From Saprospiraceae bacterium (lineage in GTDB: Bacteria; Bacteroidota; Bacteroidia; Chitinophagales; Saprospiraceae), in contig JADKBS010000027.1 of the NCBI GenBank assembly GCA_016714985.1, positions 84,374-148,373 of the forward strand: 64,000 nucleotides of DNA, given 5' to 3'. The notes under the pieces were generated by a model that worked only from the letters and a program-made list of their open reading frames with translations, was not told where the DNA came from and did not search any database. This document shows positions 38,207-47,537 of this stretch, one piece after another. How positions within the stretch are numbered: the stretch's first letter is position 1; each line of letters opens with the position of its first letter. A program made the position numbers and the translations under genes.

Positions 38207-38926
38207 TTAGATAAATAGTTTGCGTTTGACTTCACTTCTGAAATCCCTATAAGCATTGATTGTATTTGTTGCCAACTTGTCCAAAGTGCTATCAAGTTCT
38301 TTGTTCTTTTTTGCGCTGCCTTTGGAATCTTCGGAGAAGTACGCTAATTCGTACGTATCGCTGAACATTCCTTTCTTTTCAAATTCTTCTTCAAGGAAGT
38401 CGGTGAGTTCATCCAATAAAATCATTAGTGATTTGACTTTGTTTGAAATCACTGCACTTACAAATTCATTGTCTGGATGACTTAGGAAATTGAAAAAATC
38501 TATCAGCTTGTCTTTGTCACTGGTTTTGTATGTTCGGTATTCAGTTAAATTTCCAGTAATGCTGTTCAAATTGTCAAAGTCTATTACGTATTCAGATTCT
38601 TTGAAAATAACCCTATCATGTTCCATTCCTTCTTTTGAATAGGTTTCAAGGTGGAAACTAACTGTCTTTCCTTTGCCGATTCTGTCAACATAGGTTAACA
38701 GGGTATCTGTTATCTTATTGGATTCCAAATTGGCATTTTCCAGGCTAATCGTGCCCCGTGCAATCTGTTCGTCCAACCTGTTTTTTCTTCCTAGCAAAAC
38801 ATAAAGCCCATTTGCTCCGTCGCCCTCGGTTGATTTTAGCATTTCAAACATTTCTCTAATCGCTTCGCCTTGCTTATTTTGGGCAATCAAATCTTTGAGC
38901 TGTAATGCTTTTTCTTTGGCTTCCAT
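38207..38926 (-). CDS. EAD11-like domain protein in the type I RM operon (first copy)
   Basis: 239 residues from the ATG at 38926; the frame is open further upstream, but that part overlaps hsdR. N-terminal EAD11-like region (KALQLKDLIAQNKQGEAIRE ... RKNRLDEQIARGTISLENAN, then NKITDTLLTYVDRI), then a helical C-terminal domain ending DFRSEVKRKLFI that aligns with the sister gene at 37463. The pair arose by duplication and has diverged well beyond recent copying, so both are probably retained for function. It starts 19 nt past the hsdR stop. No nuclease, TIR or protease motif is present, so it may recruit an effector encoded elsewhere. Confidence 0.72.
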   Translation of the reverse strand: MEAKEKALQLKDLIAQNKQGEAIREMFEMLKSTEGDGANGLYVLLGRKNRLDEQIARGTISLENANLESNKITDTLLTYVDRIGKGKTVSFHLETYSKEGMEHDRVIFKESEYVIDFDNLNSITGNLTEYRTYKTSDKDKLIDFFNFLSHPDNEFVSAVISNKVKSLMILLDELTDFLEEEFEKKGMFSDTYELAYFSEDSKGSAKKNKELDSTLDKLATNTINAYRDFRSEVKRKLFI

Positions 38927-38945
38927 CCTGTTCAGTGGTTTGGTT

Positions 38946-41303
38946 TTAGGATGCTTTGTAAAGTTCCCGCTGCAAACCATAAAAGGCATCCAACAACCTT
39001 TCACGTCCACCAAAGACGGCGGCGGCTTCGCTGGCTGTTCCTAGGTTTCGCAGCTTGATTAGTTCGCTCAGTTTGTCCCTTTCCAGTTCTTCTACCCCGT
39101 CCGCTTCGTAGCGTTCCAAGATGAAATGCAGGAAGTCCTTTGCCTGTACGTTGGTGAACACCTCGAAAAAATGCGTTTCGCCCCTTAGCTTGGCGGCACG
39201 TTGCTTTCTGGTTATCATGTCCCGGCTGTAGGAAACATGGTTCAGCACGTCGAAAATATCGCAGTCTTGTGCCTCGAACATCCGTTGCAAAATCTCCAAA
39301 TGCTCATTGTCCAAACCCCGCCTTTCCAGTTCATCCAAAAGCGCCTTTCTGGTTTCGGGCTTCTGCCAGATTTCCCGCAACTGTTCCTCACTATGGTACA
39401 GCGAAGGCAAAACCCCGTCCGTTAGGCTTCTCACAAATTCAGTGGCGGACATTGGCTTCCCATCTGCACCAATGTAGCGGGTTTCTATGTTTGTGATTCT
39501 CAAAGTTCGGCTATCTGATAACCTCACCTCGATTTTCAACTTTGGCGGGTTTTCTGTTCCTTCTGGGTCTTCCAATCTTCCATCGCCTTCTTGCTCACCT
39601 TGGCCGCCTTCGGGTGGGTCATAAATCGTTATTGGCTGGCCTTCATCGTCCACTTTGATTCGGGTGGTTGGCTCGCTTGGCAAGCCGTCCCATTCATCAT
39701 CGTAGAAGTTTTCACTTGCGCCTGTGAAGTCCAAAATGGTGAAGAAGTCCTTTCCATCAAAAAGCCGTGTCCCCCTTCCAATAATCTGTTTGAATTCAAC
39801 GATGGAACCAATGTTCCTCACCAAAACGATGTTTCTAACGTTGCGGGCGTCCACCCCGGTCGTTAGCATTTGGGAAGATGTGAGAATCGTTGGAATATCC
39901 TTGTCGTTGTCTTGAAAGGTCTTCAAAAGCCTTTTGCCGTTGTCGCCTTCATCGCTCGTTATCCGAACACAGTAGTTTGCATCAGCAATCGTTTTGTGTT
40001 TGTTGAGGTAGTCCCGCATGGCGGCGGCGTGAGGTTGGTCAACACAAAAAACAATCGTTTTGTCCAGTGGGCGGATATTTTGAAGGATGGCTTTAGCGAT
40101 TAGTTCCGTTCGTTGCGGTATCACTATTTCCCGCTCAAAATGGGAGAGGCTGTAAACCTTCGTTTCGTCCACCTGTCCCTTCGTCACCGTATCATCGGAA
40201 GTATGGATATAGGTGTCAATACTGGTTTGAATGCGCTTTACTTTGTAGGGTGTCAAAAATCCATCGTTCACCCCTTCCTTCAAGGAATACTCATAGACGG
40301 GCTTTCCAAAATAGTTGTAGGTATCAACATTGGCGTCCCGTTTCGGCGTGGCGGTCATTCCCAAATGAACGGCATTGTCGAAATGGTCAAGGATAGCCCG
40401 CCAACTGCCTTCTTCGTTTGCGCTCCCCCGGTGGCATTCGTCAATGATGACCAAATCGAAGAAGTCCTTTGGGTAGTCCCTGAAATAACCCCCAATGCTC
40501 ACTTCTTCCCGCTCCTTCTCGCTAATGGCCTGATAGATGGCAAAGTAGATGCTGAAATTGGTTGGCACTTTGCCCCCTCGCTTTTTCAGTTCCTCCCCGT
40601 TGATTTTCACCAAGTCCTTTTCCAGCGGGTTGAAGGTGTTGATGGCTTGGTCTGCCAAGATATTCCTGTCCGCAAGGAAAAGCACTTTTGGCCGCCTGTC
40701 CTTGCCGTCCAAGTTCCAACGGGCTTCAAAAAGTTTGTGTACCAACTGGAAGGCAATAATGGTTTTGCCCGTCCCGGTGGCCAATGTCAGCAGCACCCGC
40801 TTTTTTCCTTCTGTAATGGCCTGAATTGCCCTGTTGATGGCCAATTCTTGATAGTAGCGGGGTTTTTTCTCGTTTGTGATTAGGTAGGGCTTGGCAGTGA
40901 TTGCTTCCTTCTGTGGGTTGCGGTTGGGGTAAATCCGTTGATAGAGTTCATCAGGCGTTGGATAGGCGTCTATATAGTCACCCTTACCGGTGGTCATGTC
41001 GAATTCGTAAATCTTTGCACCGTTGGTGCAGTAGGCAAAGGAGAGTTTGAGCTTTGCGGCGTAGTTCTTCGCCTGTTCCAGTCCCTTGGTCGGATGTGCG
41101 GAAAGTTGCTTGGCCTCGATGACTGCCAGATTTTCACCTTTGAAGCGAAGCAGGTAGTCGGCCTTTAGGGGTTCGGCACGTTTGCCCCCTGCCAGTTTGC
41201 GCCCCGCTGTGAAAAAATGTTCACGAACTACCAAGGCGGCTTCCCATTTGCTTTCTTTTAGCTGCGGGTCGGTGTAATTTGCACGGGTATCGGCTTCATT
41301 CAT
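38946..41303 (-). CDS. hsdR: Type I restriction endonuclease subunit HsdR
   Basis: ATP-driven translocase and nuclease of the type I complex, 785 residues. N-terminal PD-(D/E)xK-type nuclease (DYLLRFKGENLAVIEAKQLS), then two RecA-like motor domains: Walker A TLATGTGKTIIAFQLV, DEAD-like LVIIDECHRGS, motif III LGMTATPKR, motif VI IIGRGTRLFDGKDFF. A C-terminal helical domain (about 600-785) likely contacts HsdM. The layout is that of the EcoEI-type HsdR. First gene of an operon with two EAD11-like genes, hsdM and hsdS; a tRNA lies 172 nt upstream. Confidence 0.94.
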   Translation of the reverse strand: MNEADTRANYTDPQLKESKWEAALVVREHFFTAGRKLAGGKRAEPLKADYLLRFKGENLAVIEAKQLSAHPTKGLEQAKNYAAKLKLSFAYCTNGAKIYEFDMTTGKGDYIDAYPTPDELYQRIYPNRNPQKEAITAKPYLITNEKKPRYYQELAINRAIQAITEGKKRVLLTLATGTGKTIIAFQLVHKLFEARWNLDGKDRRPKVLFLADRNILADQAINTFNPLEKDLVKINGEELKKRGGKVPTNFSIYFAIYQAISEKEREEVSIGGYFRDYPKDFFDLVIIDECHRGSANEEGSWRAILDHFDNAVHLGMTATPKRDANVDTYNYFGKPVYEYSLKEGVNDGFLTPYKVKRIQTSIDTYIHTSDDTVTKGQVDETKVYSLSHFEREIVIPQRTELIAKAILQNIRPLDKTIVFCVDQPHAAAMRDYLNKHKTIADANYCVRITSDEGDNGKRLLKTFQDNDKDIPTILTSSQMLTTGVDARNVRNIVLVRNIGSIVEFKQIIGRGTRLFDGKDFFTILDFTGASENFYDDEWDGLPSEPTTRIKVDDEGQPITIYDPPEGGQGEQEGDGRLEDPEGTENPPKLKIEVRLSDSRTLRITNIETRYIGADGKPMSATEFVRSLTDGVLPSLYHSEEQLREIWQKPETRKALLDELERRGLDNEHLEILQRMFEAQDCDIFDVLNHVSYSRDMITRKQRAAKLRGETHFFEVFTNVQAKDFLHFILERYEADGVEELERDKLSELIKLRNLGTASEAAAVFGGRERLLDAFYGLQRELYKAS

Positions 41304-41420
41304 GCTGTTCGGGGAAATTTGAAAGGGTTTTGAATTGAGGGGACAATTTAAGGCAAGAAAAAGGAGAAAAACAGGGTTTTGGGAGGAAAAAAGGGCGAAG
41401 TGTCCCCTGTACTGTCCCCC

Positions 41421-41461
41421 AAAAAGAAAAACCCTTGCAATTCGTTGAATTACAAGGGTTT
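41421..41461 (-). terminator. Terminator of tRNA-Met
   Basis: On the minus strand AAACCCTTGTAATT / AATTGCAAGGGTTT (one G-U) with loop CAACG, followed by TTCTTTTT. Starts 15 nt after the tRNA 3' end and 118 nt before hsdR. Confidence 0.87.
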
Positions 41462-41475
41462 AGGAAAGTAGTTTG

Positions 41476-41549
41476 TAGCGAGAGGGAGGCTTGAACTCCC
41501 GACCTTGCGATTATGAATCGCACGCTCTGACCAGCTGAGCTACCTCGCC
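41476..41549 (-). tRNA. tRNA-Met (anticodon CAT)
   Basis: Cloverleaf by eye: acceptor GGCGAGG / TCTCGCT (two G-U), D-arm GCTC...GAGC, anticodon stem TGCGA / TCGCA with loop TTCATAA, T-arm GGGAG-TTCAAGC-CTCCC, discriminator A. CCA is not encoded. The CAT anticodon could also be a lysidine-modified tRNA-Ile; resemblance to Bacteroidota elongator Met favours Met. Confidence 0.93.
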
Positions 41550-41651
41550 ATTTTTCAAATGCGGGCGCAAATATAGCGCAGTTTGAAATTTTTTTGTTCC
41601 ATTTGGGAAAAGTTTTTTTGAGAAAATAGCATTTCGGAAAGATCGTGGCAG

Positions 41652-43144
41652 CTATTTCAACCTCCGCATCCCAGCCTTGGCCTGCTGGTGAAGCCCGACT
41701 TTGTGGTCAGATGGAGATAGGCTGAGGCAGCGGTTGTAGGCTTCCTTTGCTTGTTTTTTCTTGCCAAGTTCTTCCAGGATATGCCCTTTTTCCAAAGCGG
41801 CCCGGCAAGCGAAGTATTCGGGGCTGTCCGCTCCTTTGTCCATCGTGATTTGGTAGTATTGCAAGGCTTCCGTATGCCTATTGAGCTTGTGGGTGATGCG
41901 GCCCATTCGGTAGTAGTATTCGAGGCGGTTTTTTTCGGCTAAGTAATCGGATGGCTTTTTGTCCTTCAAGACATCGTAAGCTTTTAGAAACCTACCACCA
42001 TCAAAAAGTACCCTTGCCTTTAGCAGTTCAACCGCTGGAATCTCGCCAGCAACAGCCTCCGCTTGGGCGTTCTTGTCGCTGCCAACATTGGTATAACCCT
42101 TTGATTTACAGAGCTTCATGAACTTTCGGTAACCATCCGTGTCGCCGTTTAGCAAGGAATGCCAGGCGAGTTTTTGATAGCTATCCTTAATGTAATTTCG
42201 GCCTTTGTAGTTGTCCACGTAGCGTTGGAGATAGGAATTTGCGTCCTTGTCCAATCGCTGCAATTTGGTCAGGCCAAGCATGTAATCCAGGTAATAGAAT
42301 GGGTGGAATTGTTTTCCCGTGGGCCGGTTCAGCAGGGTGTTGATGGCCTCATCGCCCCTATCGGTGCGCATGGCGATATTGGCCATGACAAAGCAGGCAA
42401 GGGGGTTATTGGTTGGGTCAAGTTTGGCCTTCTTGATGATGCTCCAGGCCTCCTCGTTATCGTTCTGCACATGCAACATGAGGTAGGCGTAATAGATATA
42501 GATTTCAGCTTCGTAAATGAAATCGTTCTTTTTTGCAAAGCTCAGCACTTCTTCCAGTTCTTCCCTACCCTTTCCCATGGAGCCTTCAAGGCTGCTGAGC
42601 CAGCTTACCGCCCATTTGTACTCGTCGGGAATCGTTCCTACAACGGCATGTAGGATACCCAAATCCTTTTTGTTGGGCATGAACTTTGGAAACTTAATTC
42701 CATTGGTTTCAGCAATTTATAAGCCTTATTGGTTTCGAAGAATGCGGTGCTGTACTCCTCGAATTTTAACCGAGCGATGGCCCATTGGAGCCGAATGTCT
42801 GCTTGAAGGTACAAGTAATAGGGCGAGGACTTATCCCCTTGCTCCATTATAATCTCCAGCCGCTTGTCCTTGTTCTTTTCAAGTTTCTTGAACTCCGTAA
42901 TCTCCTCGTTGATATAAACCCGAAAAAAGTCAAGGTAGTTTTCGACGTGCAGTACAAGAAGGTTATCCGGGTCTTTTGTTCTGATTGCGCCCAAATCCGT
43001 TTCGGCCTCCTTAAACCGAAGGCTAAGGGTCTTGTCGTAAGCAGCCCGAAGGGCGGGCGTCCACTCGAACCTCTTTTTTGCATGAAGTAAAAGCACCACA
43101 TGCAGCAATGAAAAAACCAAGAACAGTTTATGGAGTCGAGTCAT
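41652..43144 (-). CDS. TPR-type exported protein (frameshifted)
   Basis: About 497 residues after repair. The ATG at 43144 gives a signal-like N-terminus (MTRLHKLFLVFSLLHVVLLL). The body is tetratricopeptide-like: TLSLRFKEAETDLGAI, ALQYYQITMDKGADSPEYFA and a final KKKQAKEAYNRCLSLSPSDH. The frame breaks at a T3 run (42707-42709 plus strand; A3 coding), where A4 would give LLKTNGIKFPKFMPNKKDLG. It resembles periplasmic or surface-associated TPR proteins of Bacteroidota; partner unknown. Upstream of tRNA-Met on the same strand. The break may be artefactual. Confidence 0.68.
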
Positions 43145-43200
43145 TAGGTTGATTTCTTGCCGCAAAAATAGTGGATTGCATGTGGGCTGATGTAAAATTA

Positions 43201-43234
43201 TTGCGAAGCAAAAAATTGGAAACCCCTACCTTTG
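43201..43234 (+). promoter_or_regulatory. Candidate Bacteroidota promoter
   Basis: TTG at 43201-43203, 23 nt spacer, TACCTTTG at 43227-43234, fitting TAnnTTTG. It lies 75 nt ahead of the gene at 43309; a run of CCGTCA(A/G) repeats fills the leader. Confidence 0.5.
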
Positions 43235-43308
43235 GCCTTGTTGATTGAGTCGGAAAGTCCTTTTTCATTCCGCCGTCAGCCGTCAACCGTCAATCGTTTA
43301 CCGTCTTT

Positions 43309-43884
43309 ATGGACAGTCCTTTCGACAAAATAGAAGAGACCTTCGAGGTAAACTTACCCGAGAAGGAGAGCCTTGATGACTATATTGATATGGTGCTGCC
43401 GCAAATAGCACACCTCGGTGAAGACCTCCGGGAACAGAAGTTCTACGTGGCACCCGGTGGCAAGCCTTGGCTCGAAATCCGGGACGACCCCGGCTTTCAA
43501 GAGTCCGTGCTGCATTTTTTCAATGACGGAGGCGAGTACCTGCAATCGGTGGATGGCAATGTGAGCAAGGGCCGCTGGCGCCTACTGGACGGAACCAACA
43601 AGATGATTATCGAAACTGGGGGAGACAAAGCCCCAGGCCGCAGCGAGTTGTTCGAACTGGCCTTTCTGAACCAGTATTTTTTCATCCTTCGGAAACATGG
43701 AAACCAGCACAAGGGCAAGCGCTATTTCTTCATGGGCTATGAGGGTGCCGTCCGTGGCCTCAAATGGCGTGACAGTGTGGAACTGATGTACAACGAATAC
43801 CGCAGCCAGTGGGGCATGTTCCAGTATTTATTGGTGATTGTGATCGTGATAGTGGTGGGGGTGGTGTTGTTTTCGTTGTGGTAA
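43309..43884 (+). CDS. Hypothetical protein with a C-terminal membrane anchor
   Basis: 191 residues. A soluble N-terminal part (YVAPGGKPWLEIRDDPGFQE, WRLLDGTNKMIIETGG) recalls small beta-rich ligand domains but matches nothing I can name. One C-terminal TM segment (LLVIVIVIVVGVVLFSLW) ends the protein, so it is tail-anchored with the domain in the cytoplasm. Its stop abuts the stop of rnr with no gap. A short tandem of CCGTCAACCGTCAATCGTTT type precedes it. Confidence 0.65.
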   Translation: MDSPFDKIEETFEVNLPEKESLDDYIDMVLPQIAHLGEDLREQKFYVAPGGKPWLEIRDDPGFQESVLHFFNDGGEYLQSVDGNVSKGRWRLLDGTNKMIIETGGDKAPGRSELFELAFLNQYFFILRKHGNQHKGKRYFFMGYEGAVRGLKWRDSVELMYNEYRSQWGMFQYLLVIVIVIVVGVVLFSLW

Positions 43885-46044
43885 TTAAACCATCACCATC
43901 TCAATCTGCCTTTTTTGCAGGTTTGTTTCCATCACCCTCACCTTTACCCTATCCCCCATTTTGATGACCCGGCCAGAGCGCATGCCCTTTGCCCGAAGCC
44001 GTCCCTCGCCTACATCAAACGGTTCGTCCATCGTGTCAAAACCGACCATGCCCTCGCATTTGTTGTCAGCAAGTTCAATGAAAATGCCTCGCTCGATGAT
44101 GCCCGAAACAAAGCCGTCGAACTCCTCGCCAACGTGCTTCTGCATGAACTCGACCTGTTTGTACTTGATACTTTCCCGCTCGGCTTCCATCGCCTTGCGT
44201 TCCATCGCCGAGATATGGCGACACTGCTCTTGCAGCTTGTCCTTCTCGTAACGGACGGTTTGCTCGCCCAGGTTTTCAAACAAGATGCGGTGCGCTAGCA
44301 CGTCTGAGTAGCGCCTTATTGGCGAAGTGAAATGCGAGTAAAAATCAAAGGCCAAACCGTAGTGACCGATGTTTTCGGTGGAATACTCTGCCTTGGCCAT
44401 CGTGCGAATAGCGATGGGCATCAGCAGTTTGATAGCCTCGTTTTTATCAGCCTCTTTGGCCAATCTATTGAAAGAAGCGGCTATTTCTTGTGGCGTGTTC
44501 ACGTTCATTTTAAAGCCAAGTTCCTTCGCAAACAGGGCGAACTCCTTCACTTTTTCATCGTTCGGGTAGTCATGGATGCGGTACACAAATGGTATCTCCG
44601 CTTGGTTCTCCGCTTTTTTATTGATGAAAATGGCGACCTCCTTGTTGGCCAAGAGCATGAAGTCCTCAATGAGCATGTGGGCATCTTTGCGCTCCTTCAC
44701 ATAGACCTCGATAGGCACGCCGTTTTTGTCCAGCTTGAAGCGCACCTCTTCCGAGTCGAAGTCAATTGCGCCATTTTTGAAGCGGTCTTTGCGCAGCACA
44801 TGCGCAATGCGGTTCAAAATCCGAAGTTCTGCCGCATGGTCGCCCTCGCCAGTTTCAAGGCCCTGCTGCGCCTGTTCGTAGCTGAATCGGCGGTCGGAGT
44901 GGATAATGGTCTTTCCGAACCAACGGTTCACGACCTTGTCTTTTTGGTCAAATTCAAAAACGGCAGAAAAAGTCAGTTTTTCCTCGTGCGGGCGCAGGGA
45001 GCAAAGGTTGTTCGAGAGCCGCTCTGGGAGCATGGGCAACACCCTGTCCACCAGGTAAACCGAGGTCGAACGTTTGAACGCCTCTTTGTCCAGGGCGGTT
45101 TTTGGCTTCACATAATGGCTCACATCGGCGATGTGAACGCCCACCTCAATATTGCCGTTTTCGAGTACCCGATAGCTGAGTGCATCGTCGAAATCCTTGG
45201 CATCTTCCGGGTCAATCGTGAAGGTTAACACCTCCCGGAAGTCCCGTCGCTGCTGGATTTCTGCCTCGGTAATTGTTTCAGGAATAGCCCCCGATTCTGC
45301 AATCACTTCCTCGTCAAAATCGAGTTGGAAGCCCTTGTTGATGAGTATGACCTTCATCTCCAAATCGCTGCCCTCAGCACCGAGCACCGAAGTTACAACG
45401 CCTTTCGGCCATTGGTTCGGGCGCTTATGCCACTGGGTCACCTTCACGATGACCCGGTCGCCGTCCTTGGCCTCCTTGGTGTCGTCAAGGTCAACGAGGA
45501 TGTCAACCGGCACCTGAAAATTGGTTGGGGCCACGATGGCATGTTTGGCCCGTAGCCATATCGTTCCAACGAAGACCTCGGTCGCTCGTTCAAGTACTTT
45601 TGTCACCTCGCCCTCTGGTTTGCTGCGACCCCGGGGCGTCCAGACGGACAATTCCACCAAGTCGCCGTGCATGGCAGCGCCAAGGTTTTTGGCAGCTACA
45701 AAGACATCGTTTTCATGGCCTTCACATTCAATATAAGCAGTGCCACTGCGGGTCATGTCCACAACGCCAGTCAGTGTTTTTTTCCTTAAAAACTGGGCAG
45801 GGGCTTGCTTCAATTTATACTTGAAATCGCCGAGCGGGGCAATGTATCCTGCCTCGGCCAGTTTGCCGAGCGCATGTACAAGGGCATCCTTACTGTTGTT
45901 GGCTCCTAGTTTGTTGGCCAATTGTTTGGGGTTGAACTGCTTTTTCGGGTTGTCTTTGAAGATTTGGAGCATCAGCCGCTGAAGATCTGCGGACGTGAGT
46001 TTTCGCTCTTTGCTTTCTTTTTTCTTGAAAATCTTTTTTGTCAT
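43885..46044 (-). CDS. rnr: Ribonuclease R
   Basis: 3'-5' exoribonuclease of the RNase II/R family that degrades structured RNA. 719 residues. N-terminal HTH_12-type domain (QFNPKQLANKLGANNSKDAL), cold-shock-like domains, RNB catalytic domain with DPEDAKDFDDALSYRV (Mg-binding Asps) and the downstream YRIHDYPNDEK, HFTSPIRRYSDVLAHRIL, then a C-terminal S1 domain (FDGFVSGIIERGIFIEL). Domain order and length are normal for bacterial RNase R. Start at 46044 is the only good ATG near the conserved N-terminus. Confidence 0.95.
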   Translation of the reverse strand: MTKKIFKKKESKERKLTSADLQRLMLQIFKDNPKKQFNPKQLANKLGANNSKDALVHALGKLAEAGYIAPLGDFKYKLKQAPAQFLRKKTLTGVVDMTRSGTAYIECEGHENDVFVAAKNLGAAMHGDLVELSVWTPRGRSKPEGEVTKVLERATEVFVGTIWLRAKHAIVAPTNFQVPVDILVDLDDTKEAKDGDRVIVKVTQWHKRPNQWPKGVVTSVLGAEGSDLEMKVILINKGFQLDFDEEVIAESGAIPETITEAEIQQRRDFREVLTFTIDPEDAKDFDDALSYRVLENGNIEVGVHIADVSHYVKPKTALDKEAFKRSTSVYLVDRVLPMLPERLSNNLCSLRPHEEKLTFSAVFEFDQKDKVVNRWFGKTIIHSDRRFSYEQAQQGLETGEGDHAAELRILNRIAHVLRKDRFKNGAIDFDSEEVRFKLDKNGVPIEVYVKERKDAHMLIEDFMLLANKEVAIFINKKAENQAEIPFVYRIHDYPNDEKVKEFALFAKELGFKMNVNTPQEIAASFNRLAKEADKNEAIKLLMPIAIRTMAKAEYSTENIGHYGLAFDFYSHFTSPIRRYSDVLAHRILFENLGEQTVRYEKDKLQEQCRHISAMERKAMEAERESIKYKQVEFMQKHVGEEFDGFVSGIIERGIFIELADNKCEGMVGFDTMDEPFDVGEGRLRAKGMRSGRVIKMGDRVKVRVMETNLQKRQIEMVMV

Positions 46045-46338
46045 GTTGTAAAAATAGTTGGTTTTGGGAAAAGGATTTTTGTACCAGACACATCAGGTTT
46101 TGGGAATCCTGACAGTTCTTGGCCATAAACGCTCAAAGTTGGCAATTTTTACCAAAAGCGTTTTACCTCGATGTAAAATTGATGAAGTCTTAAAAAGGCA
46201 GGCTGTACGTGCGGTCAACTTGGTTTTCGAGCTTTTCATACGCCCTTAAAACAGATGAGGGTGACGAAAGTTCCCGCTTGCATTTTTTTTTAAAAAATTA
46301 CTTTTGGGCTGACCAAATTACTTGGGGAAACAGCAGAC
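46045..46338. other. Intergenic, promoters of divergent genes
   Basis: Spacer between rnr and the ATPase gene, with no ORF of recognised family. A frame open from 46209 runs into the ATPase gene but reads through repeats and is not taken as the start. Confidence 0.4.
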
Positions 46339-46430
46339 CTCCAATCCCGAGGTATCGGGGCAAGTTCTGCAACCCACAATCCGCCATCCCGAGGTGTCGG
46401 GACAAGTTCCGCAATCTGAAATCCGTAATC
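46339..46430. repeat. Two tandem ~43-bp units with CCCGA-loop-TCGGG hairpins
   Basis: Unit one carries CCCGAGGTATCGGGGCAAGT and unit two CCCGAGGTGTCGGGACAAGT, each followed by TTC(T/C)GCAA and AATCCG. Both form a 5-bp hairpin. The second ends at the ATG of the ATPase gene. Confidence 0.7.
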
Positions 46431-47531
46431 ATGAATAAGCGCCTTTACGTCGCCGCTACCAATCAACACGTAGGAAAGACTACCTGCACCCTTGGCCTTG
46501 TAGAAGCCTTCCGGCAGGCTGGACAGCGGGTCGGCTATTGCAAGCCAGTGGGCCAAGAAGCTATAGATATCGAAAACCTTCATGTGGACAAGGACGCCCT
46601 TTTGTTCTCCACCATGATGCATTTTGACTTGGTGGCCAAGATTCACAGTCCGGTCATTCTTGGCAAAGGAGCCACCCAAGCCTACCTCGATGACGCTACC
46701 AAATTCCCCTTCCATGAGGACGTGAAAACTGCCGCCGCCGTTCTCGAAGGCCAATATGAAATGGTCGTTTATGAGGGGACGGGGCACCCCGGTGTGGGTA
46801 GTGTAGTTGGCCTTAGCAATGCGGATGTTGCCTCCATGATTGGCGCCCCAGCCATTTTGGTGGTCGAAGGTGGCGTTGGATATACCATTGACCGGCTCAA
46901 CCTCTGCCTTTCTTTGTTTAGGGAACGAAAAGTGCCAATTGCTGGTGTGATTATCAACAAGGTCTTACCTGATAAGATTGAAAAAGTACAAAACTACGTG
47001 GGCAAGAAACTGGATGAGTGGGACATCCCTTTGTTGGGTGTTTTGCCTTATGAAAAAACGCTCTTGTACCCCTTGCTTTCGACCATCAGCGTAGCGGTAC
47101 ACGGGCGTGTTTTGTACAACCCACAAAGCTTAAATGTTTTAGTGGAAAACGTTGTGGCCGCCTCACTCATGGGTACTCATAATTTCGAAGAAGACCAAGG
47201 GGTTTTGCTCGTTGTGAGCAAAAACCGCCTGAACGAATCCTTGCTCGGCATCCAACGGCTGAGCAAGCTGAAAGGCTTGGAAAAATCCCCCTTGGCTGGC
47301 ATCGTCATCACTGGCGATGGCAAACAACTGCACCATGTCGAAGGCTTCCACCACGAGCAGTATGTGAACGACCACCAGATTCCGGTCATCTCCACCCCGT
47401 TGGATACTTATGGCACGGCGGTGAAAATCAGCCACTTAGAAGTAAAAATCAACGTTCAGACGCTCGGAAAGGCACGCCGAGCCATTGAGCTGGTGAGGGA
47501 TAATTTGGACTTGACGAAAATTAAATGGTGA
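46431..47531 (+). CDS. BioD-like / phosphotransacetylase N-terminal-type P-loop ATPase
   Basis: 366 residues. The ATG at 46431 starts MNKRLYVAATNQHVGKTTC, a Walker A of the dethiobiotin-synthetase (BioD/CobQ) type, followed by VVYEGTGHPGVGSVVGLSNA and AGVIINKVLPDKIEKV. This domain plus the C-terminal DRTGG-like part (about 230-350, ISVAVHGRVLYNPQSL, GIVITGDGKQL) is what precedes the catalytic domain in long Pta proteins; the Pta catalytic domain itself is absent. Standalone versions are thought to be regulatory or to act on an acyl phosphate; substrate unknown. Confidence 0.8.
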   Translation: MNKRLYVAATNQHVGKTTCTLGLVEAFRQAGQRVGYCKPVGQEAIDIENLHVDKDALLFSTMMHFDLVAKIHSPVILGKGATQAYLDDATKFPFHEDVKTAAAVLEGQYEMVVYEGTGHPGVGSVVGLSNADVASMIGAPAILVVEGGVGYTIDRLNLCLSLFRERKVPIAGVIINKVLPDKIEKVQNYVGKKLDEWDIPLLGVLPYEKTLLYPLLSTISVAVHGRVLYNPQSLNVLVENVVAASLMGTHNFEEDQGVLLVVSKNRLNESLLGIQRLSKLKGLEKSPLAGIVITGDGKQLHHVEGFHHEQYVNDHQIPVISTPLDTYGTAVKISHLEVKINVQTLGKARRAIELVRDNLDLTKIKW

Positions 47532-47537
47532 GTTATT

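Noticed and set aside
34871..41549. Mobile island bounded by tRNA att sites
   Set aside because: No integrase and no direct repeat of the tRNA 3' end found by eye; left as a low-interest finding only.
44332..45228. 298-codon plus-strand frame opposite rnr
   Set aside because: Antisense shadow of a well-supported ribonuclease R gene.
46209..46430. Upstream extension of the BioD-like ATPase
   Set aside because: The extra 74 codons are translated from the hairpin repeats, and the Walker A strand starts properly at the ATG at 46431.
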